From the NCBI RefSeq assembly GCF_001570605.1, contig NZ_BBXG01000011.1, positions 1 through 64,000 of the forward strand: a DNA stretch of 64,000 nt. Reading direction: 5' to 3'. This DNA is from Herbidospora cretacea. Lineage in GTDB: Bacteria > Actinomycetota > Actinomycetes > Streptosporangiales > Streptosporangiaceae. A program made the translations under genes and the position numbers. Shown in pieces: positions 25,067 to 33,190 of the stretch; the first letter of the stretch is position 1, and each line of letters opens with the position of its first letter. A model generated the notes under the pieces. That model ran no database searches. It saw nothing but the letters and a program-made list of their open reading frames with translations, and was not told the DNA's origin.

Positions 25067-25999
25067 TCATCCTCGAAAGTGATCCCAACCCCCCGGGACA
25101 TTCTCCCGCCCTCCGGCCTGTACTCCATCCCCTTCGGCCACATTTCCTACAATCCGCCACTCGGGCGGTAGAAGAACGCCTGATGGGAAGGTCGCCGCGA
25201 GCGCGTGGTCCTCGCCACCGGTGAGGATCCAGCCGACGGGGTCGGCCCCGAGCGCCTTGGCCGCCGCCGCGAGATCGTCGGGCACCTCGACGGGGTCGAG
25301 GACGAGCGCCACCCCGCTGGCGGCGGCGATGTGGCCGATGTCCTGGAGCAGGCCGTCGCTCACGTCGAGCATGGCCGTCGCGCCCAGCCGGGCCGCGCGG
25401 GGTCCCTCCGGGTAGGGCGGCCGGGGCCGCCGGTGGGCGTCCACGAGATCGTCAAAACCTGACAATCCCGCCAGAAGGAGCTGGAGACCCGCCTCGGAGC
25501 GCCCCAGGGACCCCGCCACGGCCACCACGTCGCCGGGCCGGGCCCCCGACCGGGTCACGGCCGCGCGGCCCTCAAGATCGCCCAGGGCGGTCACTCCGAG
25601 GACCACGGTGGACGACCGCGTCACGTCCCCCCCGGCCAGGCTGGCGCCCACGAGGGCGCACTCGTCGCGCAGTCCGTCGATCAGTCCGTCGAGCCAGGTA
25701 ACGGACAGGTCAGCGGGTATGCCGAGGCCCACGAAAAGCCCTGTCGGCACCGCTCCCATGGCTGATATGTCGGAAAGATTCTGAGCTGCGGCTTTCCTGC
25801 CGATCTCGTACGCACTGGACCAATCGCGGCGGAAGTGTCTACCCTCAAGGAGCATGTCCGTCGTGACGACGACCCTGCCGTCCGGTGCGCGCAGAATCGC
25901 GGCGTCGTCCCCTGGGCCGAGGAGGACTGTCGCGCCTTGGGGCAGACGCCCCGATATCCGGCTAACAACACCGAATTCGCCGAGTTCTCCGACTGTGAT
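25067..25999 (-). CDS. thiL: Thiamine-monophosphate kinase, apparent ATC start
   Basis: 310 aa if read from the ATC at 25999-25997; makes thiamine diphosphate from TMP. ITVGELGEFGVVSRISGRLP is the expected N-terminus, then VLLGPGDDAAIL (metal/ATP site), TTDMLLEGRHFRRDW and KAAAQNLSDISAMGA, all typical. Between an in-frame stop near 26046 and the internal ATG 25855 (inside the TTDM motif) there is no ATG, GTG or TTG in this frame. AGGAGG lies six bases before the ATC. A base error or an indel is the main alternative. Confidence 0.85.
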   Translation of the reverse strand: MTVGELGEFGVVSRISGRLPQGATVLLGPGDDAAILRAPDGRVVVTTDMLLEGRHFRRDWSSAYEIGRKAAAQNLSDISAMGAVPTGLFVGLGIPADLSVTWLDGLIDGLRDECALVGASLAGGDVTRSSTVVLGVTALGDLEGRAAVTRSGARPGDVVAVAGSLGRSEAGLQLLLAGLSGFDDLVDAHRRPRPPYPEGPRAARLGATAMLDVSDGLLQDIGHIAAASGVALVLDPVEVPDDLAAAAKALGADPVGWILTGGEDHALAATFPSGVLLPPEWRIVGNVAEGDGVQAGGRENVPGGWDHFRG

Positions 26000-26063
26000 G
26001 TCACACCTCCTGGTGTTCGGGGTACCTTGACCTTTCGGTGGTGATCAATCCCGGGAGGACCTG

Positions 26064-26297
26064 ATGGTGCAGGCCTACATCCTTATCCAGACCGAGGTCG
26101 GCAAGGCGGCGGCGGTGGCCGAGGCCATCTCGAAGATCCCTGGGGTCACCCAAGCCGAAGACGTGACCGGGCCCTACGACGTGATCGTCCGGGCCGAGGC
26201 CAACAACGTCGACGAACTGGGCAAGCTGGTGGTCGCCCAGATCCAGTCCGTCAAAGGGATCACGCGCACGCTGACCTGCCCTATCGTCCACATATGA
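26064..26297 (+). CDS. Stand-alone Lrp/AsnC ligand-binding (RAM) domain protein
   Basis: 77 aa: MVQAYILIQTEVGKAAAVAE, then KIPGVTQAEDVTGPYDVIVR and a final TLTCPIVHI. This is the alpha-beta sandwich of Lrp/AsnC regulators without any helix-turn-helix. Such short proteins assemble as dimers or octamers and may sense amino acids. GGGAGGA lies upstream. Its stop overlaps the next start (ATGA), so translation is coupled to the DUF3515 gene. Divergent from thiL. Confidence 0.9.
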   Translation: MVQAYILIQTEVGKAAAVAEAISKIPGVTQAEDVTGPYDVIVRAEANNVDELGKLVVAQIQSVKGITRTLTCPIVHI

Positions 26298-26713
26298 AGC
26301 GTGGCTGGTTGATCGTGGTGGTGCTGGCGGCGGGGTGTTCCCAGACGGTCCGCCTCGACCCGCCCGCCCCCGAAGGGGCCGCCGCGACCGCCTGCCAGGC
26401 CCTGTCCGCGAGGCTCCCGGCCAGCATCGAGGGGCTGGAGCGCACCGACACCGATCCGGTGTCCCCCTACACCGCCGTGTGGGGGCCCGGCGAGATCGCC
26501 CTGCGCTGCGGGGTGAGCCGCCCGGCCGCGATGGATCCGACCGCCGAGGTGAGCGACGTCAACGGCGTCGGCTGGTTCGCCGATCCCGCCCGCCCCACCC
26601 TGTTCACCTCGGTCAACCGTGAGGCCTACGTCGAGGTGACGATCTCCGCGAACCATCAGCCGGGCAGCGTCCTGGTCGATCTGGCCGACCCGATCAAGGC
26701 CACGATCCCGTAG
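26294..26713 (+). CDS. DUF3515 lipoprotein
   Basis: 139 aa. The short signal ends in a lipobox (VVVLAAGCSQ), so it is predicted to be an anchored lipoprotein on the outer face of the membrane. The family motif GLERTDTDPVSPYTAVWGPG with ALRCGVSRP follows, typical of DUF3515 proteins next to ddl and thiL in actinomycetes. Role unknown. Overlaps the RAM-domain gene by 4 bases. Confidence 0.88.
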   Translation: MKRGWLIVVVLAAGCSQTVRLDPPAPEGAAATACQALSARLPASIEGLERTDTDPVSPYTAVWGPGEIALRCGVSRPAAMDPTAEVSDVNGVGWFADPARPTLFTSVNREAYVEVTISANHQPGSVLVDLADPIKATIP

Positions 26714-26723
26714 GCCACGAGCC

Positions 26724-27818
26724 CTAGCGCAGGCCCAGCGGGCGCTGCAGGGCCAGCTGGATCAGCCGGTCGACGAGTTCCGGGTAGGACAGCCCCGTCG
26801 CCGCCCACAACTGGGGCGCCACCGAGAGCGACGTGAATCCGGGCATCGTGTTGATCTCGTTCAGGACCAGCCGTCCGTCGGGGGTGTAGAAGAAGTCCAC
26901 CCGCGACAGCCCCTCGCAGCCGAGCGACTCGTAGGCGCGCACCGCCATCGCCCTGAGCTCCTCGGAGACCTCGTCGGGCAGGTCGGTCGGCACCTTCAGC
27001 GCCATCTGGTCGGGGTAGTACTTCGCCTCGAAGTCGAAGAACTCCTGCCCGCCCGTGACCAGCACCTCCCCCGGGACGCTCGCCGCCGGCGGCTCGTCGC
27101 CCAGGCCCTGGAGCACGGCACACTCGATCTCACGCCCGGGGATGGCCGCCTCGACCAGGACCTTCGGGTCGTGCTCGCGGGCGAACTCGATCGCCCTCTC
27201 CAGTTCCTCGGGCGTGGAGGCCTTGGAGATGCCCTGCGACGACCCGGCCCGCGCGGGCTTCACGAAGACCGGCCAGCCGAGCTCCTCGATCTCCTTGAGC
27301 ACCCGGTGGCGGTCGGTGCGCCAGGCCCGGTCGGCCACCACGACATACGGCCCCACCGGCAGCCCGGCCGACTGGAGGACCGCCTTCATGTACGCCTTGT
27401 CCATGCCGACGGCGCTCGCGAGGACCCCGGAGCCGACGTAGCGGACCCCGGCCATCTCCAGCAGGCCCTGGATGGTGCCGTCTTCGGCGAAGGGGCCGTG
27501 CATGACCGGGAAGACCACGTCGACCGTGCCGATCGAGCGCGGGATGTCCCCCGCGTCGAGCGCGACCAGCGAGCCGTCGCCCGGCGGGATGGCCAGGGCC
27601 GATCCGCTGGTGTCGACCACCGGCAGGGCCCCGTCCTCGATGGCGTAGCTCTGCGTGTCGGCCGCGATGACCCAGCGGCCGTCCGGGGCGATGCCGATGG
27701 GCACCACGTCATATTTTTCACGATCTATCACCGACAGGACGCTCCCGGCGCCCATCAGCGACACCGCGTGCTCGGAGTTGCGTCCGCCGAACACGACGGC
27801 GACTCGAATCCGGTTCAT
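26724..27818 (-). CDS. ddl: D-alanine--D-alanine ligase
   Basis: 364 aa ATP-grasp enzyme that makes D-Ala-D-Ala for peptidoglycan. Motifs: RVAVVFGGRNSEHAVSLMGA at the N-terminus, VFPVMHGPFAEDGTIQGLLE, FVKPARAGSSQGISK (ATP-binding loop) and RVDFFYTPDGRLVLNEINTM (metal ligands). Start ATG 27818; the open frame extends to 28052 but overlaps gpsA. Convergent with DUF3515 (10 bases apart). Follows gpsA on the minus strand. Confidence 0.96.
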   Translation of the reverse strand: MNRIRVAVVFGGRNSEHAVSLMGAGSVLSVIDREKYDVVPIGIAPDGRWVIAADTQSYAIEDGALPVVDTSGSALAIPPGDGSLVALDAGDIPRSIGTVDVVFPVMHGPFAEDGTIQGLLEMAGVRYVGSGVLASAVGMDKAYMKAVLQSAGLPVGPYVVVADRAWRTDRHRVLKEIEELGWPVFVKPARAGSSQGISKASTPEELERAIEFAREHDPKVLVEAAIPGREIECAVLQGLGDEPPAASVPGEVLVTGGQEFFDFEAKYYPDQMALKVPTDLPDEVSEELRAMAVRAYESLGCEGLSRVDFFYTPDGRLVLNEINTMPGFTSLSVAPQLWAATGLSYPELVDRLIQLALQRPLGLR

Positions 27819-27901
27819 GAGGTCCGAATCTATCCTGTCGAGGTTGGAAAAACCCCTCGTCAGGTCCGAGCTCGGGGCAAAGAGCCCAATGTGCCGCCCT
27901 C

Positions 27902-28906
27902 TCACACGTAGCGTTCCGGCTTCGGAGTGCGGGACATCAGCAGCATCGCCGCCTCGCCGGGGGTCATGCCGTCGTGGACGACGCCGACGACCACCTCGGT
28001 GATGGGCATCTCCACGTCGTGCTTGCGGGCCAGCTGCAGCACCGACTCGCACGACTTGACCCCCTCGGCGGTCTGCTTGGTCACCGAGACGACCTCGTCG
28101 AAGGTCATGCCGCGTCCGAGGTTCTCACCGAAGGTCCGGTTCCTGGACAGCGGGGAGGTGCACGTCGCGATGAGGTCGCCCATCCCCGCGAGCCCGGCGA
28201 AGGTGTGCTGGTCGGCGCCCAGCACCACGCCCAGCCGGGTGATCTCGGCCAGCCCTCGCGTCATCAGGGTCGCGGCCAGGTTGTCGCCCATGCCCATGCC
28301 GGCCGAAACGCCGACCGCCAGGGCGATCACGTTCTTGACCGCGCCGCCGACCTCCACGCCGACCACGTCGGTGTTCGTGTACGTCCGGAACCACGGCAGG
28401 TGGATCGCCTCCTGCAACCGGGCGGCCACCGTCTCGTCGGAGGACGCCACGACCGTCGAGGCCGGCTGCCGCTGCGCCAGCTCCCCCACCAGGTTGGGCC
28501 CCGACACGACCGCGATGCGCTCCGGCGGCACCTCGCCGACCTCGGCGATGACCTCGCTCATCCGCTTCGTGGTGGACAGCTCGATGCCCTTCATCAGACT
28601 CACCAGGACCGCCCGCGGCGGCAGCCAGGGACGCCACTTGGCCAGGTTGTCGCGGAGCGTCTGGGAGGGCACCGCCAGCACGACGAACTCGGCGCCGTCC
28701 ATCGCCTCGGCCGGGTCGGTGGTCGCGCGCAGCCGGTCGGGCAGCCGGAGCCCGGGCAGGTAGTCGGGGTTCTCGTGGCGCTCGTTGATCGCCTCGACAA
28801 GATCGGGCCGGCGGCCCCACAGCGTGGTCTTCGTGCCCGCCTCGGCGAGGATGAGCGCGAACATCGTGCCCCACGAACCGGAACCGAAAACGGCAGCCTT
28901 GGTCAT
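27902..28906 (-). CDS. gpsA: Glycerol-3-phosphate dehydrogenase [NAD(P)+]
   Basis: 334 aa; supplies sn-glycerol-3-phosphate for phospholipids. Rossmann loop KAAVFGSGSWGTMFALILAE, MKGIEL, SGPNLVGELAQ, catalytic Lys in EVGGAVKNVIALAVGVSAGM and C-terminal GLAGMGDLIATCTSPLSRNR. ATG 28906 is preferred, with GGTGAG upstream, over GTG 28915. Sits 21 bases after plsC in a plsC-gpsA-ddl operon. Confidence 0.97.
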   Translation of the reverse strand: MTKAAVFGSGSWGTMFALILAEAGTKTTLWGRRPDLVEAINERHENPDYLPGLRLPDRLRATTDPAEAMDGAEFVVLAVPSQTLRDNLAKWRPWLPPRAVLVSLMKGIELSTTKRMSEVIAEVGEVPPERIAVVSGPNLVGELAQRQPASTVVASSDETVAARLQEAIHLPWFRTYTNTDVVGVEVGGAVKNVIALAVGVSAGMGMGDNLAATLMTRGLAEITRLGVVLGADQHTFAGLAGMGDLIATCTSPLSRNRTFGENLGRGMTFDEVVSVTKQTAEGVKSCESVLQLARKHDVEMPITEVVVGVVHDGMTPGEAAMLLMSRTPKPERYV

Positions 28907-28927
28907 GGAACTCACCGTACGCGCTAG

Positions 28928-29605
28928 TTAGATGTCAGGCGCCTTCTCGCCTCGCAGCTCGGCGAGCAGCAGCGTGAGGGCCCGCATGATCTCCGCCGTC
29001 GCCTCGGCCGGACGGCCGGCGAACCCCGACAGGTCGACCGGATCGCCGGCGATGACCTTGAAGCTCTTGCGGGGGAACAGGCGGGGCCTCTTCTCCCCGT
29101 ACGGCAGGAGGTCCTGCGCCCCCCAGTGGGCGATCGGGATCACCGGCGCGCCGGTCTCCAGGGCGAGCCGGGCCGCGCCGGTCTTGCCGGCCATCGGCCA
29201 CAGGTCGGGGTCGCGGGTGATGGTGCCCTCGGGATAGAAGAGGATGCAGCCGCCCTCGGCCAGGCGCTCCTCGGCGTCGGCCAGCGAGGTGTTGGCGTCG
29301 GAGCGGCCCCGGTAGACCGGGATCGCGCGCAGCGCGACCAGCACCCTGCCCAGGACCGGGACCTTGAACAGGGTCGACTTGGCCAGCACGACCGGCCAGC
29401 GCCCGGCCGCCCAGAGGAAGTGGCCGAGCAGCACCGGATCGGTCAGCGACAGGTGGTTGGTCGCCACGATGACGCCGCCGGTGCGCGGCAGGCGGTCGGC
29501 CCGCCGCCAGTCGTGTCTCACCAGCAGGTGGGAGAGCGGCTTGATGATCACGACGGCGACCGACTCCCAGAACAGGGACGGTCGTCCGGGTCGGCGGCGG
29601 GTCAT
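28928..29605 (-). CDS. plsC: 1-acyl-sn-glycerol-3-phosphate acyltransferase (PlsC family)
   Basis: 225 aa membrane-associated acyltransferase. Block I is VATNHLSLTDPVLLGH (NHxSxxD type), block II RAIPVYRGR and block III FYPEGTITRDPDLWPM; a hydrophobic N-terminal helix is present. Start ATG 29605 with GAGG at 8 bases; GTG 29614 is the alternative. Works next to GpsA in the same pathway to phosphatidic acid, which fits the operon. Confidence 0.9.
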   Translation of the reverse strand: MTRRRPGRPSLFWESVAVVIIKPLSHLLVRHDWRRADRLPRTGGVIVATNHLSLTDPVLLGHFLWAAGRWPVVLAKSTLFKVPVLGRVLVALRAIPVYRGRSDANTSLADAEERLAEGGCILFYPEGTITRDPDLWPMAGKTGAARLALETGAPVIPIAHWGAQDLLPYGEKRPRLFPRKSFKVIAGDPVDLSGFAGRPAEATAEIMRALTLLLAELRGEKAPDI

Positions 29606-29688
29606 CTCACACACCTCGTACTGATGACGGTTAGGACCCCCAGTCTCCCGGTTGGCCTGAGCGGATGTCGAGGCGCGATGCTGGGGGC

Positions 29689-30315
29689 ATGGAAGGGCTC
29701 GGATGGACGATCGTCATCCCCGTCAAGACGCTGATCAGGGCCAAGACCCGGCTGGCCGCCGCCGTGGGGCCGCACCGGGAGGACCTGGCGGTGGCGGTGG
29801 CCGCCGACACGGTGACCGCCGCGCTCGCGACCGGCGGGGTCGGCCGCGTGATCGTGGTGACCGCCGACCCGAGACCGGCCAAGGTGGTGGCGGAGCTGGG
29901 GGCGGAGGTCGTACCGGACCCTGATGTGGGTCTGAACGCGGCCCTGCGCGCGGGAGCGGCGCAGGCCGCCGGCGCGGGACCCAGGGCGGTGGCCGCCCTG
30001 CAGGCCGACCTGCCCGCGCTGCGCCCGCCCGAGCTGGCGCGGGTGCTGGCCGCGGCGGCCGAGTTCGACCAGTCGTTCCTGCCCGACGCCGCCGACGTGG
30101 GGACCGTCCTCTACGCGGTGCGCCCCGGGGTCCCCTTCCGGCCGCGTTTCGGCGGCGAGTCGCGGGCCCGGCACCTGGCCGGCGGCGCCAAGGAGCTCTG
30201 CCTGGAGGACGTCGACTCGGTCCGCCGCGACGTCGACACGATCGAGGACCTGAGAGCGGCGGCGGCGCTGGGCCTGGGGCCCCGCACCGCCGCCGTGGCC
30301 CGCCTAGTGCTGTAG
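29689..30315 (+). CDS. cofC: 2-phospho-L-lactate/phosphoenolpyruvate guanylyltransferase (CofC/FbiD)
   Basis: 208 aa GTP-dependent enzyme of coenzyme F420 synthesis. N-terminal WTIVIPVKTLIRAKTRLA, then VVTADPRPAKVVAELGAEVV, ALQADLPALRPPEL (acidic metal site) and ESRARHLAGGAKEL. ATG 29689 has GGGGG upstream; the frame opens 24 bases earlier. Divergent from plsC. Its 3' end overlaps the MFS gene by 12 bases on the opposite strand. Indicates an F420-producing actinomycete. Confidence 0.93.
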   Translation: MEGLGWTIVIPVKTLIRAKTRLAAAVGPHREDLAVAVAADTVTAALATGGVGRVIVVTADPRPAKVVAELGAEVVPDPDVGLNAALRAGAAQAAGAGPRAVAALQADLPALRPPELARVLAAAAEFDQSFLPDAADVGTVLYAVRPGVPFRPRFGGESRARHLAGGAKELCLEDVDSVRRDVDTIEDLRAAAALGLGPRTAAVARLVL

Positions 30316-31746
30316 GTCCTCTTCCCGCACGTGCTTGGGCAGCAGGAACGACACCACGAAGGTGAGCAGCAGCATCCCGGCGACCACCCACAGCGTGGTC
30401 TCCATCGCGCTCTCGAACGCGGTCTGCGAGGGCACCTCGCCCAGCAGGTCGAAGAAGACCGTGCCGATCAGCGCCACCCCGAAAGCGCCGCCGAGCTGCT
30501 GCACGGCCGTGAGGGTGCCCGAGGCCGAGCCGGTCTCGTGGGGCTCCACCCCGGCGAGCACCAGGTTGAAGAAGGGCGCCATCAGGAAGCCCATGCCGAT
30601 GCCGGTGACGATCAGCGCGGGGGCGAGCTGCCACGGGGTGACGCCGAGCCCGGCGATCTGGAGGGTCACCCAGACGAGCACGACGCCGAGGGTCATCATC
30701 AGCGTGCCGCCCTGGAGGCAGGCGCGGCCGTGCTTCATCAGCGGCTGGACCAGCCCGAAGCCGATGATCATGCCGACCGACCACGGGACGCCCGCCAGGC
30801 CGGCCTTCAGCGGCGAGTAGTGCAGCCCGATCTGCGTGTAGAGGTTGAAGACCAGCATGAAACCGGACATGCCGGAGAAGAAGACGAGCCCGGTGACCAG
30901 GCCGCCGTTGAAGGCCCGCTTGCGGAATAGGCTGCCCTCGATCAGCGGGTCGCGCCCGGAGCGGGTCCGCCGCCCCTGATACCACCCGAACAGCCCGAAC
31001 AGCGCGACCGAGGCGGCCAGCATCACGAACGCCCAGGCGGGCCAGTCGTGCTCACGGCCCTGGACCAGCGGGAACACCACGAGCAGCCCGGCGACCGAGG
31101 CCAGCACGACGCCGAGCAGGTCGAGCGACGGCGGCGTGGGCGACTTCGACTCGGGCAGGTAGCGCAGCGCTCCCGCGATGGCCAGCAGGCCGACGGGCAG
31201 GTTGATCAGGAAGATCATGCGCCAGCCGGTGCCGAAGAAGTCGGCGTCGACCAGCCACCCCGCCAGGATCGGCCCCCCGACCGACGCCAGGCCCATGACC
31301 GGCCCGAACAAGCCGAACGCCTTGCCCATCTCGGAAGGCGGGAACATCTCGCGCAGCATGCCGAGCCCCTGCGGCAGCATGACGGCGGCGAACAGGCCCT
31401 GGAGGGCCCGCGAGGCGATGAGCATCTCGGGCGACATCGCGAGGCCGCACAGCAGCGAGCTCACGGTGAAGCCGACGGCGCCGAGGATGAACATCCGGCG
31501 CCGGCCGAAGACGTCGCCGAGCCGGCCGCCGGTGAGCAGGCCGGTGGCCATGGCCAGGGTGTAGGCGGCGCCGAGCCACTGGAGCAGCGTCTCGGAGCCG
31601 CCGAGCTCGGCCTGGATGTGCGGACCGGCGATGTTGGTCACCATGGCGTCGATCAGGTCCATGATCTCGGCGCCGAGGATGACGAAGAGGGCGGGCCAGC
31701 GCCACCGGTAGCCCTCTTCCACCCCCGTGACCGTGCTTTGGGACAT
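30304..31746 (-). CDS. MFS drug efflux transporter, DHA2 (EmrB/QacA) family
   Basis: 480 aa with about 14 predicted TM helices. Motif A is GRLGDVFGRRRMFILGAVGF, motif C is GLASVGGPILAGWLVDADFF, and TM1 has an acidic IMDLIDAMVTNIAGP. DHA2 pumps expel lipophilic drugs using proton exchange. Start ATG 31746 with GGGGG upstream. Divergent from a TetR gene, with four palindromic operators between, so repression relieved by a drug ligand is likely. Confidence 0.93.
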   Translation of the reverse strand: MSQSTVTGVEEGYRWRWPALFVILGAEIMDLIDAMVTNIAGPHIQAELGGSETLLQWLGAAYTLAMATGLLTGGRLGDVFGRRRMFILGAVGFTVSSLLCGLAMSPEMLIASRALQGLFAAVMLPQGLGMLREMFPPSEMGKAFGLFGPVMGLASVGGPILAGWLVDADFFGTGWRMIFLINLPVGLLAIAGALRYLPESKSPTPPSLDLLGVVLASVAGLLVVFPLVQGREHDWPAWAFVMLAASVALFGLFGWYQGRRTRSGRDPLIEGSLFRKRAFNGGLVTGLVFFSGMSGFMLVFNLYTQIGLHYSPLKAGLAGVPWSVGMIIGFGLVQPLMKHGRACLQGGTLMMTLGVVLVWVTLQIAGLGVTPWQLAPALIVTGIGMGFLMAPFFNLVLAGVEPHETGSASGTLTAVQQLGGAFGVALIGTVFFDLLGEVPSQTAFESAMETTLWVVAGMLLLTFVVSFLLPKHVREEDLQH

Positions 31747-31765
31747 GCGATTACCCCCGGGAGGA

Positions 31766-31834
31766 GAACAGTGTTCATAATGAAGTGAACACTGTTCTAG
31801 CATGAACAGTGTTCAGTAAGCAAGAACAGTGTTC
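31766..31834. promoter_or_regulatory. Array of four TetR operators
   Basis: GAACA-S-TGTTC palindromes at 31766-31776, 31787-31797, 31804-31814 and 31824-31834. Centres are 21, 17 and 20 bases apart, roughly two helical turns, so bound dimers would lie on a similar face. They occupy the divergent region between the MFS and TetR starts and would block both promoters. Confidence 0.85.
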
Positions 31835-31853
31835 ATCTGAAAGGCTTGGGTTC

Positions 31854-32771
31854 ATGACCATGCCGACGCCCCCGTGGGAGAAGAACGAGCAGGAACCCCG
31901 GCGTCCGGCGAAGGTCCCGCTCACCCGCGACCGCATCGTCGACGCGGCCTACGTCGTGCTCGACCGCGAGGGCTACCACCGCCTGAGCATGCGCCAGGTC
32001 GCCGCCGAGCTCGGCGTCGCGGTCTCGGCGCTCTACGCCCACGTGCAGAACAAGGAAGAGCTCTTCCGGCTCATGTACGAACGCATGTTCGTCGGCGGCG
32101 GCCTGCCCGAGCCCGACCCGGACCACTGGATCGAGCAGATCAAGGACTTCGCGCGGGCCGGCCGCGAGCGCCTGCGCGCCCACCGCGACCTGGCGTGGAT
32201 CTCGATGCAGCACGTGCCGTTCACGCCCGAGCTGATGCCCAATGTCGAGAAGCTGATGGCGATCCTGCGCTGCGGCGGCCTGCCCGACCGGGTGGCCGCC
32301 ATCGCGGGCGACCTGCTGTCGACCTTCCTCGAAGGGTTCACCCTGGAGGAGAGCACCTGGGAGCAGCGCTTCAAGGCGTCCACGCCCGAGGAGTGGGCCC
32401 AGGTCATGGAGCAGATGGAGGGCTACTTCCGCGACCTGCCGGCCGACGACTACCCGAACCTGACGGCGATGGCGCCCTACATGACCGGCGAGACCAACGA
32501 CTACCGGTTCGACCTCGGGCTCGACATCATCCTCAGGGGCCTGGCGTCCTACATCGACTACCCTGACGGCGTGCAGGCGACGGTGAAGTCCTTCGACGAC
32601 GAGACCCGTTCCGGGTCGGTCTACCTCGACGACGGCACCGAGGTGCCGTTCCCGGCCGCGGCCTTCGAGGCCGGCCCGCTGCGGCTCCTGCGGCCGGGCC
32701 AGCGGGTCAACATCGTGCTGGCCGACGACGTGATCACGTTCATCACGCTGAGCACATTCCCGATGCCCTGA
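31854..32771 (+). CDS. TetR-family regulator fused to a cold-shock-like C-terminal domain
   Basis: 305 aa. The N-terminal helix-turn-helix (about 22-70) reads TRDRIVDAAYVVLDREGYHR, LSMRQVAAELGVAVSALYAH and VQNKEELF. The middle is a TetR_C ligand domain. The last 65 residues (ATVKSFDDETRSGSVYLDDG and then LRLLRPGQRVNIVL) look like an OB-fold of the cold-shock type that is usually a separate small protein. ATG 31854 with AAAGG upstream; frame opens at 31809 inside an operator and is rejected. Probably self-regulating and repressing the efflux gene. Confidence 0.88.
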   Translation: MTMPTPPWEKNEQEPRRPAKVPLTRDRIVDAAYVVLDREGYHRLSMRQVAAELGVAVSALYAHVQNKEELFRLMYERMFVGGGLPEPDPDHWIEQIKDFARAGRERLRAHRDLAWISMQHVPFTPELMPNVEKLMAILRCGGLPDRVAAIAGDLLSTFLEGFTLEESTWEQRFKASTPEEWAQVMEQMEGYFRDLPADDYPNLTAMAPYMTGETNDYRFDLGLDIILRGLASYIDYPDGVQATVKSFDDETRSGSVYLDDGTEVPFPAAAFEAGPLRLLRPGQRVNIVLADDVITFITLSTFPMP

Positions 32772-32820
32772 AAAGGAACGGCGCCCCCGAAACGCAATGG
32801 ATCGGGTGCGCCGTTTTCCT
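32771..32820. terminator. Bidirectional terminator between the TetR gene and HU
   Basis: AACGGCGCCCCCGA (32777-32790) pairs with TCGGGTGCGCCGTT (32802-32815) with one mismatch. An A-run lies on the left and TTTT on the right. Convergent genes on both sides. Confidence 0.85.
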
Positions 32821-32830
32821 GAATGTCTCG

Positions 32831-33130
32831 CTACTTCTTCTTCTGCGCCTTCTTGCCGCCCGCGTTGACCAGTTCCTTGAAATCGGCCCCCGGACGGAAC
32901 TTCGGCGCCCAGCTCTCCGCGACCTTGATCGGCTCCCCCGTGGAGGGGTTGCGCGCGGTGCGGGCCGGCTTGTGCGCCATTTCGAAAGCGCCGAAGCCGG
33001 TGATCGAGACCTTGTCACCACTGGCCACTGCGTGCTGAATGGCGTCGATCACGGCGTTGATCGCCTCGGTCGCCGTCTTCTTGTCACCGACCCGGTCGGC
33101 GATGGCGTCGACGAGTTCCTTCTTGTTCAT
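32831..33130 (-). CDS. HU family DNA-binding protein
   Basis: 99 aa nucleoid protein: MNKKELVDAIADRVGDKKTA dimerisation helices, then VSITGFGAFEMAHKPARTAR, NPSTGEPI in the DNA-binding arm and KFRPGADFKELVN. The C-terminal GGKKAQKKK is a short basic tail, far shorter than the long Lys/Ala tail of the second actinobacterial HU type. The ribosome site GGGGGAGG is inside a perfect hairpin. Confidence 0.95.
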   Translation of the reverse strand: MNKKELVDAIADRVGDKKTATEAINAVIDAIQHAVASGDKVSITGFGAFEMAHKPARTARNPSTGEPIKVAESWAPKFRPGADFKELVNAGGKKAQKKK

Positions 33131-33133
33131 GTG

Positions 33134-33172
33134 GTTCCTCCCCCTTACGCGCTTTGAAAGTAGGGGAGGAAC
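33134..33172 (-). promoter_or_regulatory. Hairpin masking the HU Shine-Dalgarno sequence
   Basis: On the minus strand GTTCCTCCCC (33172-33163) is exactly complementary to GGGGAGGAAC (33143-33134), with a 19-base loop. The second arm is the Shine-Dalgarno of HU, four bases before ATG 33130. Folding would block initiation; melting at higher temperature or a bound factor could free it. Confidence 0.65.
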
Positions 33173-33190
33173 GCGCGTTACTCAATCACC

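Noticed and set aside
25681-26004. GTG-started frame (MTSQSENSANSV...) overlapping the thiL N-terminus
   Set aside because: It is the wrong frame for the conserved ThiL N-terminus and has no recognisable domain; frameshifting is less simple than an ATC start or a base error.
22591-26063. Thiamine diphosphate riboswitch near thiD or thiL
   Set aside because: No CTGAGA-type element upstream of either gene.
31766-31834. LexA (SOS) boxes
   Set aside because: Actinobacterial LexA sites are GAAC-N4-GTTC; these have a three-base centre and a TetR gene is adjacent.
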